A stretch of 64,000 nucleotides of DNA from Piscicola geometra (taxonomy: Eukaryota; Annelida; Clitellata; Hirudinida; Piscicolidae): NCBI GenBank assembly GCA_943735955.1, contig OX030966.1, forward strand, positions 6,948,306 through 7,012,305. Direction: 5' to 3'. Made by a program: the position numbers and the translations under genes. Shown here piece after piece: positions 30,778 through 57,363 of this stretch. The notes under the pieces are model-generated. The model ran no database searches. It saw only the letters and a list, made by a program, of their open reading frames with translations, and was not told where the DNA came from. The number at the start of each line of letters is the position of its first letter. Position 1 is the stretch's first letter.

Positions 30778-32286
30778 TCAAGACATACAGCGTTTGTCGG
30801 TGTTCTTGTTGTTGGCGCAGCAGTTGATGCTCGAGAAGATGGACGCCTTGCCAGTCTCAGAGATCGTCTTGGCGCTCACAGGTCTTCTGCTCCTCGATCC
30901 TTTCCTGGCCGGCTTTGCGAGCGCCTCAGGAGATTTGGCCCGAAGAGGAACTGAGACGTCTGAGCAGCCCTTGATGAAGCCTGAGACCTCGAGGAAATTG
31001 TGCTGCTTGTTCCATGCGAACTCGAGAGTGTTGGTGTCAGCGTAGATGGGCAGTGTCATGCGGTACCTCTTCAGCACCACTGCGAACGAATCTTCCTTCT
31101 GCTGCAAGTACTTGTATGAACAAGCAGATATGGGAAGCTTCTGAGACGTGGCGTTCTTGCTGAGGAGCGTTCTGACGCACTTGGACCTGGAGCGGTCGAA
31201 CGAGACCACGTCGTCTGAGTCCAGGAAGACCACTTCGAGGCTGTAGCCGATGATTTCAACGAGGATCTTCTTGGCGCCCTTCAACTCCACGTTCTCGAAC
31301 ATCGCTCTGGCGGAGAACCTGCCGTTCTGGAGTTTGTAGAGGAGTAGCAGGGTGGCTTGGTAGCTGGAGAGGCGGAAGTCTTCATTGAGGGAGACACTGC
31401 TCACCATGGGGGAGGCACTCTTCGTCTTGGCGTAGGCGAACTTGCCGAAGGAAAACATGCGAGGTTGTCTCTTGAAGATCGAGTCATAAGACTTGACCAC
31501 TATGGGCGTCTGCTGGTGGGTGTCGAAGCTGTATTGGAAGACGGATTTGGAGCGGTAGAGTTTGCGGTCTGTTTTTACGAAGCACCCGTCTTTCTTCTCT
31601 TTGTTTGAAGCAGCTTTATGTTTTAGCGACTTGTTGCTGACGGGGATGGTGGTGGAGGGAGTTTGTATGCTTGGAAGCTCTTTGGAAAGCCCTCTACTTG
31701 GAGAACCTTCCAGGTTTTCCTTGAATTGATAATTATACTTTGATAAGCAAAGTATTTTTTTTAACTTTTCGAATTTATAAATAAATATAAATAATAAATA
31801 AATATAACAAATCATTTTAGAACAATAAGTAAAAAACCAATGTTTCACAAGCCCACTTACATTCCTTAAATGCGTGGAAAGCATATTAGAGAAGTTATTG
31901 GCCTGGTCCGTATCTAGAGGCCTGGGACGCAATGCTCCTCGATTCCTGCCGCAGGAGGACGGGCTGAGGTGGTGGGAGCGGGGGTGAGGGGGCAGGATGG
32001 GACTGAGCGAGCGGGAGCGGAAGGCTCCTGGGTGCAAGGACTTGCCACATGAGGCGTCTTCCTGCCTGCACTTGAGGGCATCTCTGCGTAGAGAGTGAGG
32101 AGAGGGAGTGCGTGGAGTGGAGCTGGAATGCGAGGAGCTCCACCAGACGAGGAACGAATCAGCAGACGACAACGTGCTGCTGCTGTTGCGAGCACTCTTC
32201 GGGGCGTAAGCACTGTTTCTGGGACTATACTTCCTGACCACCTGCTCCGAGTTGCACTGCAGTGTTTTGTCAGCACTCAACGTCAT
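30778..32286 (-). CDS. Unrecognised two-exon gene, about 455 residues
   Basis: Exon 1 is 31861-32286 (ATG at 32286) and exon 2 is 30778-31719. A gtaagt donor and attcaag acceptor bound a 141-nt intron that is a multiple of three and has no stop, so the genomic frame reads through it. The first 140 residues are Ser/Pro-rich and probably disordered. The second exon has an ordered-looking region: KFAYAKTKSASPM, EDFRLSSYQATLLLLYKLQN, ELKGAKKILVEIIGYSLEVV, then a basic Lys/Arg/Ser region and a C-terminal INCCANNKNTDKRCMS. I do not recognise the family. An NT-C2-like beta fold is conceivable but unsupported. High GC in coding parts against AT-rich flanks supports a real gene. Confidence 0.65.
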   Translation of the reverse strand: MTLSADKTLQCNSEQVVRKYSPRNSAYAPKSARNSSSTLSSADSFLVWWSSSHSSSTPRTPSPHSLRRDALKCRQEDASCGKSLHPGAFRSRSLSPILPPHPRSHHLSPSSCGRNRGALRPRPLDTDQANNFSNMLSTHLRNVSGLVKHWFFTYCSKMICYIYLLFIFIYKFEKLKKILCLSKYNYQFKENLEGSPSRGLSKELPSIQTPSTTIPVSNKSLKHKAASNKEKKDGCFVKTDRKLYRSKSVFQYSFDTHQQTPIVVKSYDSIFKRQPRMFSFGKFAYAKTKSASPMVSSVSLNEDFRLSSYQATLLLLYKLQNGRFSARAMFENVELKGAKKILVEIIGYSLEVVFLDSDDVVSFDRSRSKCVRTLLSKNATSQKLPISACSYKYLQQKEDSFAVVLKRYRMTLPIYADTNTLEFAWNKQHNFLEVSGFIKGCSDVSVPLRAKSPEALAKPARKGSRSRRPVSAKTISETGKASIFSSINCCANNKNTDKRCMS

Positions 32287-32290
32287 CCTG

Positions 32291-32321
32291 TGATGTCACA
32301 CTGCACCACGCATGCTTTATA
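32291..32321 (-). promoter_or_regulatory. TATA box and CRE-like site before the 30778-32286 gene
   Basis: On the minus strand TATAAA (32316-32321) lies about 30 nt before the ATG, with TGACATCA (32291-32298), a near-CRE, between them. If the TATA box is used, the leader is only a few bases long or translation starts at an internal ATG. Confidence 0.4.
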
Positions 32322-32322
32322 A

Positions 32323-33357
32323 GGACTCCTCAAGCATCGTCGTGAGCGTCTCTCACCCAACTCAGCATCTCTAACAAGCATGCTTCTGCTCTATAGTAGT
32401 GTAAAGCAGGATACGCATAACAATTGTTAATTTGATATCCATAAAAATTATTTTTTATCTAAATATTCAAGTGGGTATCAAAGTAAAAATCCTTCATTTA
32501 TAATTGCGTGTCTAGGCCAAGAGGCTTCTTTTCCATAAGAAAAGTATTTTGAAGTCACAAATGCAAATAAACATAGCGTTCAGTAAATGAAAATCTTTTA
32601 TTCTGTTTTTTAAACTGATACTGATCGTTTAGAAATTTAAAGAGCTTGAATGAAGCCGACATGACCGATTGAATCAACACAAAAGACCAGTTAATTTTAT
32701 TATAAATTAATCTATAATAAATAGAAAAATACTTCAGTCTAAAAACATAATTAATTTATACAATGAACAATGATTTAACAGTCATCACTATACCAGCATT
32801 TTCATCATCTTCATCAGCATAAAGTCATCATCTTCACTACCACCATCATCATCATTACCATCCACTTTGATCCTCAGGGAAATATCATCATCAGCAGCAT
32901 CAGCATCCAGGCATTACCCATTTTATTTTTTATATATTACAAATTACTTTTTCATTTACATTAATCACTGAACATCACCTTCATCCTCATCATATTTATC
33001 ATTCTTTGCCTCCTTCAACATCAGCACAGCACTCTTCATCATCATCATCAGCACCAGCAGGAAGATCAATCCATCAGCATCATCAGCATCAACTCCAAAC
33101 CAGCATCAAAATCATCATCATCACCACCAGCATCAGCATCATCATCACCATCATCAAGTGATTCAAACACCTAGGATGCGTATGAGTGGTGGGTTAAAAT
33201 TAATGAATCAAAAGAAAAATGACTCACGTTTTATCAGCTATAAGAATCTAAAATGAATTATATGAAAAATTAATTAGGACTAGTAAGCCATTAAACTATC
33301 AATAAATACATATAAGTTAAAATGGAAAGAATTGCATAGAAGGAACTGAAGCAACGA
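32323..33357. other. Intergenic stretch with degenerate (CAT)n
   Basis: AT-rich, with scattered ATCATC and CAGCATCA clusters (32790-33160). No gene seen. Probably contains the TDP-43 3' UTR. Confidence 0.5.
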
Positions 33358-35911
33358 CTAACCACCCCAGGAGCCTCCTTGGGAACTGCCTGGGTAGCCG
33401 GAGGACTGGTACGAGGGGTAGGAGTAGGCGTGCGAGGCGTCCGGCTTCGAGCTGCTCGACGGGTAGGCCTTGGCATTCGGGTCGGATGGGTAGCCACCCT
33501 GCCCCATCATGCCCAAGATACCCTGTGTGATGGCAGCCTGTGCTGCTGCTGCGATGATGTTCTGGTTCAGTCCAAAGTTTCCTGAAGCACCCCCCATGCC
33601 GTGCATCATGCTCGGGTCAAGGCCGCTCTGCAGACTGCCCGCCTTCATCCACGCCCCCTTGCCTGCCCAGTCTCCCCCTCCATAGCCGTTGTCTCCAAAC
33701 TTGTCGGCGTTCTTTGGTGTGGCAGTGCCGATGTGCACGCTGTTGTTCTTGATGATGTGGTCGTCGCCGTAAAGGCTCTGAGCCACATTCGGGTCGACGA
33801 AGGTGACAAAGGCGAATGCTCGGAAGGGCTTGGGAATGAAGACCTCCCTCACCTCGCCAAACTTGGAAAAGTACTCCTCGAGGTCCTCACTCGTCAACTC
33901 CTCACTCAGTCGACCCACATAGATCTTGTTGCTTGGAGAGGGCGTTATTTCGTGCACGTTCCACTCTTGCATCTGTGCAAGTGAAGTGAGGTGAGAATGC
34001 TCAGAGATGGAAATGAAGGTTGAGAAAATTGATTTACTATTAAAAAATCCCATCTGAATATTTTTTTACAATTCAAGCCATCATCAGAGGCACCTCTAAT
34101 AATGATTTAAAATGAATACCAAGTAATCAAGCTATCAATACACATGCACTCATTGGAGACACACCTTGGAGTTGGGCACTCTGACATTGCACCACCTGCC
34201 GTCGATCATGTGCTTGCTGGAGAGCGCCTTCACCTGCGACTCGTAGTCGTTGAAGCGGATGAAGCCAAAGCCCTTCGACTGCTTCGTCTTCAGGTCATAC
34301 TTCAGCTGTGGTGCCAGTCAGAGCATTTGATGCAAGGTGCATATTTGAATTTAACATCAATAGCATAGAATAAAATATATAAAATAGGCACTGGCTACAG
34401 GTCCGGCACTCAAATGAGTAAAAGTTATGGCGAATATTTTAATGAATAAATTTCTTTTTTTTATATTTTGATAACTTATATTTTTCATGTATTATGTTTT
34501 ATTAATTATAAATATAATAAAAGAAAAGTTTAAAAAAGCTTTATTTCATCCATTTAAACCCTAAAATTAGCCCTAACCTTAACATATTCCTAAAATTAAC
34601 CTAAATCTTAACCCTAACCCTAAATTTAACCTTAATCTTAACCCTAACCCTAAATTTAATCTTAATCTTAACCCTAACCCATGCATCTAAATAGTTGAAA
34701 AAAGTTTTCAAATTAAATACTCATATTATTTAAATAAAAATTAATAAAATAAGATTTATAATACTTAATTTATCAAAAATTTAAATGTTTAAAAAAGAAT
34801 GACCAGGAATCAGAAGAATCACAGAGCGAGCGCTAAACGTTAGGCTACAAGAGCTATATACAAAAATGTCTTTATAAAACTTTATCAAGCACTCAAAAGT
34901 AGAATACTTAAATTAGATTGAAAATTTTAATCGCCGTTATTAGAAGTTAGAAGTTTTTTGATGAAATGCATGTTTTCATATTTGTTTGTTAAAATAGTAG
35001 CGTTTGTGTTCACTTGCTGGCAATGTAACCAAAACAGCAAAAAAAGTTCAATTTGGATAAGTTTAAATGCATTTAAATTTTTAAATGCGTTAATTTTTTC
35101 AAATGCGTTAAAATATTTAACGGTCGTTAATTGATTAACGCGTTAATCGAAAGTTAAGTAGATTAAAGCACAGCTCTACTCAAAGTTTATGTTACGCTAA
35201 ATAACGAAACTATTTTTACAATATAATTTATGATAAAGTAAAACTAAAATGTCCCCAAAAGATGTAAAGAAATAAGTTTTTAATAAATAATTTTTTAAAT
35301 TAAAATATACGCGATAACTTTTACTCATTTGAGTGCTGGAGCCGTAGCCAGTCCCATACAAATATCATGCTTTTTAACTTTATAAACGTAAAAATAAAAG
35401 GTGAATCAAGTGGCAACCTGCACCATGGCGAGCTCTCCGTACACCGAGAAGTGATTCCTGATGTCCTCCTCTGTCGATTTCCAGGGCAGACCCAGCACAA
35501 TGAGGTCACTGCACTTTAGCTTCTCCATCCTGCGCACCTTCATGGCAGGATCCTCTGTCGCGTCAGCCTTTCTCTTCACTGTGCACGATTATATAAATGA
35601 ATAAAAAATTTAAAATATTAATTTAGCAAAAATATTTATCTAAAAACTTTTTCTAGCAAACTTGTTTCTGAGGCTTTTGGATAGACAGTGAGAAAGACAT
35701 AAGCCTCCCAGCCTTCATCGGGAGCAAGGAGTTTGCCATCAATGAGCCTCACTCCCCTCAAAACTCCTGTCTCATTCGGTCTGTACTTGAGACCACAAAC
35801 ACCCGGAAACTGTGCTATCAAAGTCGACAACAATAACTCTCCTGAAGGTTCAACCGGAAGTTCCATCGGCTCATCGCCATCATCATCAACCACTTGCACG
35901 AATTTACTCAT
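33358..35911 (-). CDS. TARDBP: TDP-43 (TARDBP/TBPH) RNA-binding protein
   Basis: Four exons with consistent phases, 35662-35911, 35418-35578, 34165-34305 and 33358-33972, give 388 residues. Seen: N-terminal oligomerisation domain ([37 protein letters not shown]); a basic [10 protein letters not shown] stretch at the nuclear-signal position; RRM1 with [10 protein letters not shown] and [11 protein letters not shown]2 with [11 protein letters not shown] and RAFAFVTF; a Gly/Gln/Ser-rich tail containing [14 protein letters not shown], the counterpart of the conserved helix. TDP-43 binds UG-rich RNA and regulates splicing. That is notable beside so many intronic (GT)n tracts, though the link is speculative. 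Length is close to the human 414. The next gene upstream is divergent, with ATG 36333 about 420 bp away. The second intron carries an inverted-repeat element. Confidence 0.96.
34387..35356. mobile_element. Terminal-inverted-repeat element in TDP-43 intron 2
   Basis: About 55-bp ends match in reverse complement with roughly six differences. Both contain ACTGGCTAC and CACTCAAATGAGTAAAAG. TA dinucleotides flank both ends, compatible with a Tc1/mariner-type or similar MITE, but the right end has one extra base. No transposase. The interior includes telomere-like repeats (34558-34682) and a TTAACGCGTTAATCGA palindrome. Confidence 0.65.
34558..34682. repeat. Interstitial telomere-like (CCCTAA)n tract
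   Basis: Clustered AACCCTAACCCTAA interspersed with degenerate CTTAATCTTA units. It is internal to a transposon-like element and inside a gene, so not a chromosome end. Confidence 0.75.
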
Positions 35912-36332
35912 TTTGTAGTGAATTTGAAACTTTGATGAATTTTTATACTTCTTTTGGTCACGCTAACAATGGCGAATGTCAGTATCAAAGAAGCGTTATG
36001 AAGAAAAAGAAACTAAATAGACACCTGAAATTATCAAATATTAGAAAAAAATATTTTAATACTTCTAACAATATTTATTTTTTGAGTTTATCAATGAATA
36101 TTTTTTTACATTCTTTAATGTAAATTTTCCAATAATTCATTAAATAGAAGTCAAAATTCTTGAGGGGTATCCAGCAGTAAACATGTCTGTGGTGCATTTT
36201 AAATGGAATAACATGGAAGATAAGAATCATTAAATTAAAGTATTATTCAAATGAATAATACACATTTCGAGATGGTAGAGAACTACCAAAAATACGATTC
36301 GTAACTAGATCTGAGGTCAAAACACCATAATA
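35912..36332. promoter_or_regulatory. Divergent intergenic region between TDP-43 and the 36333 exon
   Basis: About 420 bp of AT-rich sequence between two opposite ATGs. It presumably holds both promoters, but no TATA box or defined motif pair stands out. Confidence 0.35.
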
Positions 36333-36590
36333 ATGAAAAAGTCCAGGAATCGAGAAGAAAACGAAAAGAATGTCCTGAAAGAACATGCATTCTTCGTAAA
36401 CTTCATGGAAAGGAAAGGTTTGGCGGATTGCATTCGCTACTTTCCACAGTCGACCACTCTGAGCGACCTGAAGACAGTGACAGAGCAGGATCTCTTCAGC
36501 AAGTACAACGTAGGCGACGAGAAGTCTCGAGAAAACATTGCAAGGATCATGCGCGAGCCTTTCAAGGAGGAGCAGAGTGACAACAGCGAC
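36333..36590 (+). CDS. First coding exon, SAM-like N-terminus, possibly of MAST
   Basis: ATG to a gtgagt donor in phase 0, 86 codons. The sequence is basic, then helical: EHAFFVNFMERKGLADCIRY, TLSDLKTVTEQDLFSKYNVG, ENIARIMREPFKEEQ. The LKTVTEQDLF then NIARIM pattern resembles the second half of a SAM domain. It may be an alternative or extended 5' end of the MAST gene: a small candidate exon at 36893-36933 would join phase 0 in and phase 2 out to 37378. That chain is speculative, and it may instead be a separate gene. Confidence 0.5.
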
Positions 36591-37045
36591 GTGAGTGCAC
36601 TAAATAGACCACTAGCCCTGATGAATAAGTAGCCTGAATGTATGTTTGGCTGATGATGATGATGATGTTTGAGTAGTTACTCATTATATTTATAGAGTAT
36701 AAAAGTTCAGACTTGGTTATTCTGGCACTTTCATTGTTTCCTATATTCAAAGAAAGTTACTTGAATCTCAAATAGATTGCAACTTTAAAATGCACAACCC
36801 AAAAGGCTGAAAGTGCATGCGTGCTCGCAAGACCAGTGGCGATATCTGAAGTGAAAGCAATGGAGGCGAAGGCGACCTTTCCATCAGTTCAGCATCCGAC
36901 CCCCTTCTCGAACCCAGTGAAACTCTTGGGCAGGTGACTGTTGCCATGGTGGCCATACTATGCTCATATAGAGCGCTTAAAGGGCATTCACAAAGGCATT
37001 CACAGGCTTGCAAATATTTGATTGTGAGGCAGAGTATGCCTTGAT

Positions 37046-37083
<38 letters not shown>

Positions 37084-37377
37084 CTAATGCTAAAGTGCAT
37101 GAAACACAATGGGCATAATGTTTGTGAGCACTGTTTATTGGGAGCAGTTATGTTGTCTGCTTAGGATGCATGTCATGCACCATGGTGTTGGTGGAAGGGA
37201 TGTGTTGATTAGGGCTCATGTGCCAAGTCGTCAGCTGCAGATTTAAGCGCGACATCTTGCAAAATCAGAATTTTCAAAACAATTGTTCATTCATCTTTAA
37301 GCTAAATCCCATTCGTTGCATGGTTCGTCCACAAAAACATAACTCCATCTCTTCCATCTCCTGCATCCTCCTGCCAG

Positions 37378-52866
<15,489 letters not shown>

Positions 52867-53065
52867 GCTTGCAGGCAGTGGCTTGCAGGCAGTAGGCTTT
52901 CAGGCAGTGGCTTGCAGGCAGTAGGCTTGCAGGCAGTGGCTTGCAGGCAGTGGCTTGCAGGCAGTGGCTTGCTGGCAGTGGCTTGCAGGCAGTGGCTTGC
53001 AGGCAGTGGCTTGCAGGCAGTGGCTTGCAGGCAGTGGCTTGCAGGCAGTGGCTTGCAGGCAGTGG
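52867..53065 (+). repeat. CTTGCAGGCAGTGG minisatellite
   Basis: About 13 copies of a 14-bp unit start immediately after the MAST stop codon, in the 3' UTR. Several adjoining frames stay open by repetition only. Confidence 0.9.
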
Positions 53066-53196
53066 CGAGCTCCTCAGAGACAAGGCATTACAATTGCATT
53101 ACATCATTCGTGACGCAGAAAAGCATGCGAATTTTGAATTTGTCGACAGTGGTGCTGTTAGGTTTGAGAAGAAGAAGAAGAAGATGAAAGTGTGCT

Positions 53197-53370
<174 letters not shown>

Positions 53371-53696
53371 CCTACTCCATTTTGGTTTGAAGCTGGGATA
53401 GTTACAGGATGGTGGTAGAGGAGGGAAAGGAGGATAGTTGTGTGGTTGGTGGATGCTTGTGTCATATTACATTCGTGAAGCATTCCACACCATTCACAAA
53501 CTCTCATGACTTTTTCTTCAAGTTAATTTAATAAGTTTATAAATAATTTTTTTCTATTTTAACAAATATTTTACCGACTATATTTTTGCTAATTAAATTA
53601 TTTTTTTTCTTTCTATTAGACACATATTTTATTATTTTATTCAGTTATTGTGTATTATAAAGAGTTAACAGATATGTGCATTATTAGTATTCAAAC

Positions 53697-53813
53697 ATGG
53701 CCACACCATGCAGCGCTTGTCAAGGTCGTTGTAAACCAACCTATCTGAAGTTTGAGCAAGCTTGTGTAATAGCACCTTGTGTCCATTGTATTAGCCGCGG
53801 TAGAATGTGCTAG
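53697..53813 (+). CDS. Small cysteine-rich ORF, 38 residues
   Basis: ATG to TAG reads MATPCSACQGRCKPTY..., with seven Cys in 38 residues: CSAC, GRC, QAC, APCVHC and a terminal C. No signal peptide and no recognised family. It sits alone in AT-rich sequence, so it may be chance. Confidence 0.2.
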   Translation: MATPCSACQGRCKPTYLKFEQACVIAPCVHCISRGRMC

Positions 53814-53884
53814 TATTTTTTACAACTATTTGTGTATTTAACAAAATTTATTTTAGCGAATCTCTGATAATTCTATTGAATTTA

Positions 53885-54235
53885 TTTATGTTACACTATT
53901 GTATGTTACTTCATTGTATGTTACTTCATGGTGTTACTTCATTGTATGTTACTTCATAGTATGTTACTTCATTGCATGTTACTTCACAGTATGTTACTTC
54001 ATTGTATGTTACTTCATAGTATGTTACTTCATGTTAGGCACTCCCACCAGTTGGCAAAAAAGCTGCTTTTCACGGAGGTTGTTGCAAGGCCTGCATAGGG
54101 GCAGGCTCACTTGAACACACGTATCTCATAGTGACTTCGTTCTTCCGTTATTCTTCCGTTTTTTTCCGATGTTATTCTTCGATCTTTTCCGATGTTATTC
54201 TTCGATCTTTTCCGATGTTATTCTTTGATCTTTTC
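53885..54235. repeat. Two short tandem arrays
   Basis: TATGTTACTTCATTG units (about 53895-54030) and a 23-bp GTTATTCTTCGATCTTTTCC unit (about 54150-54235). Confidence 0.85.
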
Positions 54236-55321
54236 CGCTGTTTTCAGTTGATTTTTCATTTGCTTTTTTCCAAATTTTGACAAAATAATTATTGTTATCG
54301 TTCTCATCGTCATGATAATAGTCATTGTCATCATCATCAAAACCATCATCATCATCAGAACCATCATCGTCATCATCATACCTACGTCTCTAGTCCCCTC
54401 TAGGATACATCTCGTACAACGAATCGAAGGCTGCACAACAACCCCTCCACCCTGTGTCCTCCATGCCCCTGTAAATTACTGTCAGTTTCTGTGGTAGGAG
54501 GCCTCATTGCTTTGCAACTGCATCAGTCCAGCCCTCTACACCACAACGCCCTCATAATGCTGCCATTTCAAATTTATCTAACGCAAACTTTTCGGCTTTT
54601 GCATTTTTGCGAAGAAGTGTGTCGCCTGCTTGCACTCCTCAAGCCTCCCCTCGCTCATTCATTTCGCTTCTTGTTTCATTTTTTTGCAATTTAAATTTCA
54701 TTTTCCTTGAAACCCGTCTGGGTATGCGCCCATTCGAAAGTAATCGTCTTCCACTGGTGTTGCGTGATTCAGAATTACCAAACGAATCTTTCATGATGTC
54801 AATCGCCTCTTAATTGGTTGTAAATTCAAGTTTTAAAGCCATCAGTTATCTATTTTAATTATAATTAATTATTGGTTATTTATCAATTTATTGTCTTAAT
54901 TTATTTTCTTTGAATTATTTATGCGTCGGAAGGGTGTTGAACTCGCGTAGGAAATTCGCATTAAGCTCTTCAAATACATACAAATACATACAAACCATGC
55001 ATGACGAATTATGACTCGGCATTCACATCATGCATTTACGTGCATTCACAATTCAAGGCAATTCTCCAAGATGGAATGCAATTCGGTGATTGCATGCATG
55101 AACCGATGGATGACCTAGCTGCTTGGGTCAGTGTTTGAACCAGTGCAGCATGCCACTGGCCACCACCTCGCCGTCATCACCACTGCTGCTCACTTCTCTC
55201 TGCATTCTATTCGCATCTTCCACTTCCTTCCCTTCATAGACAGCATTTTAGTAGTGTGTAGTGGAGTGTTTGTGCTAGTTGATAGATACTGCTTTAGATG
55301 TGTGTGTGTGTGCGTGTGTGA

Positions 55322-55405
<84 letters not shown>

Positions 55406-56070
55406 GTGTATGTGTGTGTGTGTGTGTGTGTGTGCCAATGTAGCTATTTCAGCAATGCATTACTCCACGCAAGTGTTGAGCGCATTTAAATAAAGCAGTT
55501 TGCTTCCTTGCAATATATTATACTATTTTGATTTGAATATACTTCAAAATGTACGTCATATTACTGTAATATTAATATATTTTGAAGCTTCGGTTTCTTC
55601 TTTGTCGCAAACCTCCCAGGGAGACCAATGCAGCGGTGTGATTGCCCTCGAAGACAACATTGGCCATGAGGAGAGACACTGAAGCGGTTGTGTTCCTGCT
55701 TGTGTTCCTGCTTGTGTTCCTGCTTGTGTTCCTGCTTGTGGTGCTTCGTTGTTTGGAGTATTGAACAAGTTAAATCGAGTCTGGTGACCCCTTGCAAGAA
55801 CGTCTTGTACAAAGGAGAAGAAGGAACGCTTGAATCTTGCTAGATTAATTAAGAACTTCTCATGCTGGCCAATTTTTCAAATGGTTGTTTTGTGTTTCTG
55901 TCCAGCGTACCTTGCATTATCACTGTCGTCTGTGCACAGCATACAACTCCATTCAGTTCGACTTCCCTCGATCTCCCAGCGTTCCACACACCCCATCCAT
56001 CCTCTCCTGTCTTTCATTTTCGCTTAATGCTGCTTCCTTCTCACCTGAAAGGCCTCTAAACCTCCAATAA
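54236..56070. other. Stretch with scattered exon-like pieces and (GT)n
   Basis: Contains (GT)n at 55326-55435 and a TTGTGTTCCTGC repeat (55690-55745). One exon-like frame follows a tgtccag acceptor near 55904 (RTLHYHCRLCTAYNSIQFDF and onward) and ends at a TAA inside CAATAAAG (about 56067). I could not link it to other exons or name it. Confidence 0.25.
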
Positions 56071-56314
56071 AGTTTCGAAACTCAAGGTTAGTCGTCGTCA
56101 TCATCGTCACCATCCTATATTACCCTATCAATGTAACTTTGGTTCCACTGACATCCAGTTTCCGCCACCTTAACAAACCAAATATTTCTTTCTTTGAATT
56201 GATGTTTTGTCTTCCTTAAAATGTTTTATTTTTGAATTTAAAAACGAGGCGAACTGCGCTGAGAGAAATTGTAATCTGGGCGCACTTCAATGAAAAGTTA
56301 TTAATTATTCACAG

Positions 56315-56745
56315 GTGGTCCTTTCTTGTCGCCAAAACGCTTCGTCACCTGCAGGAAGTTTTGCAAAGAAGAGTGATTCAGGAGGAGGTAGAGAGATTCC
56401 TTCGCAAAAGAAGAGCTATTAAATGTGCAAGATGAGGAAGGTGGGTTGGTTGGAAAGACTGTCACGCTGAAATGCGATCATTTTATTTTATACTCTTTGA
56501 TGTGTTAAGGAGGCCTGTGAACCAAAAAGACTCAACCTCTACGTCGCCGTTTTCTATTTTTCCTTCACGGCTGATAAGTTGTTCAAGTAGGTGCTGCTGA
56601 TCATTTTGTTATTGTTGATATTGTTTTTCAATTGATGTGATAAGAATATTTTTGTGAACATTTTGCTTTTCTTTTTATATTCAGTTCTTCCACCTTCATA
56701 CACGACATTCATTCGCCTCATCAGTCAGATGTGGATGACACCTGA
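56315..56745 (+). CDS. Possible 3' exons of an unrecognised gene
   Basis: Three segments join in phase: 56315-56388 (WSFLVAKTLRHLQEVLQRRV), 56510-56586 (EACEPKRLNLYVAVFYFSFT) and 56685-56745 (SSTFIHDIHSPHQSDVDDT, stop). Splice signals are acceptable and the first part looks like an amphipathic helix. Upstream exons were not found, and an alternative donor at 56753 is possible. Weak; the family is unknown. Confidence 0.3.
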
Positions 56746-57363
56746 TATCAAAGTAAGAAGGCTCAAAGGGTTGAAACTGCGTAGTCACAGTTTTGCAAAA
56801 CGCGTCAGTCTTCGCAAAAAGTAAAAATTTTCTAGAAAATAAAAACTAACAAAATTAGCTTCTTCGGAATAAAATGTACAAACATTTTACTAAAACTCGA
56901 TTATTCTTCAAATTAATTGGCTGCTTGATCGGCTGTCAAGATCTCAAACATCGTCAGTCCTTTTAGACTCGGAAGTTCTTTAATGGCCATTAGAAGCTGC
57001 CCACGACTGAAGCTCTAGAAGTATGTCAGTTGCAACATGAAGGGATGTGTTTAAATAAAGTTTAAGTTTGTGGATCCTTTTGAATAGCGACGCTCAGATA
57101 AATTCAAAATATTAAGCTTTCGGATAACAGCATTGGTTTTAAATATTCCATTGGGACTCGTGTTAGAACGATTTATTTAAAGAGATTTATTTTAACTTCA
57201 GACGTTCATGCAGTCCAATCAACCAGAAAGTTTCACAAATATTTTTTTCACAATTAAAATGGCGTCCTTCATCCACTGCAACACCATCAAGTGCCTCACA
57301 AGTATTCCAAAATCCATGAAAATCATTTTAAATCAATCAAAGTGTTCTAATGTATTGCGTGCC

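Noticed and set aside
34558..34682. True telomere or chromosome end
   Set aside because: Short, degenerate, internal to a gene intron and to a transposon-like element.
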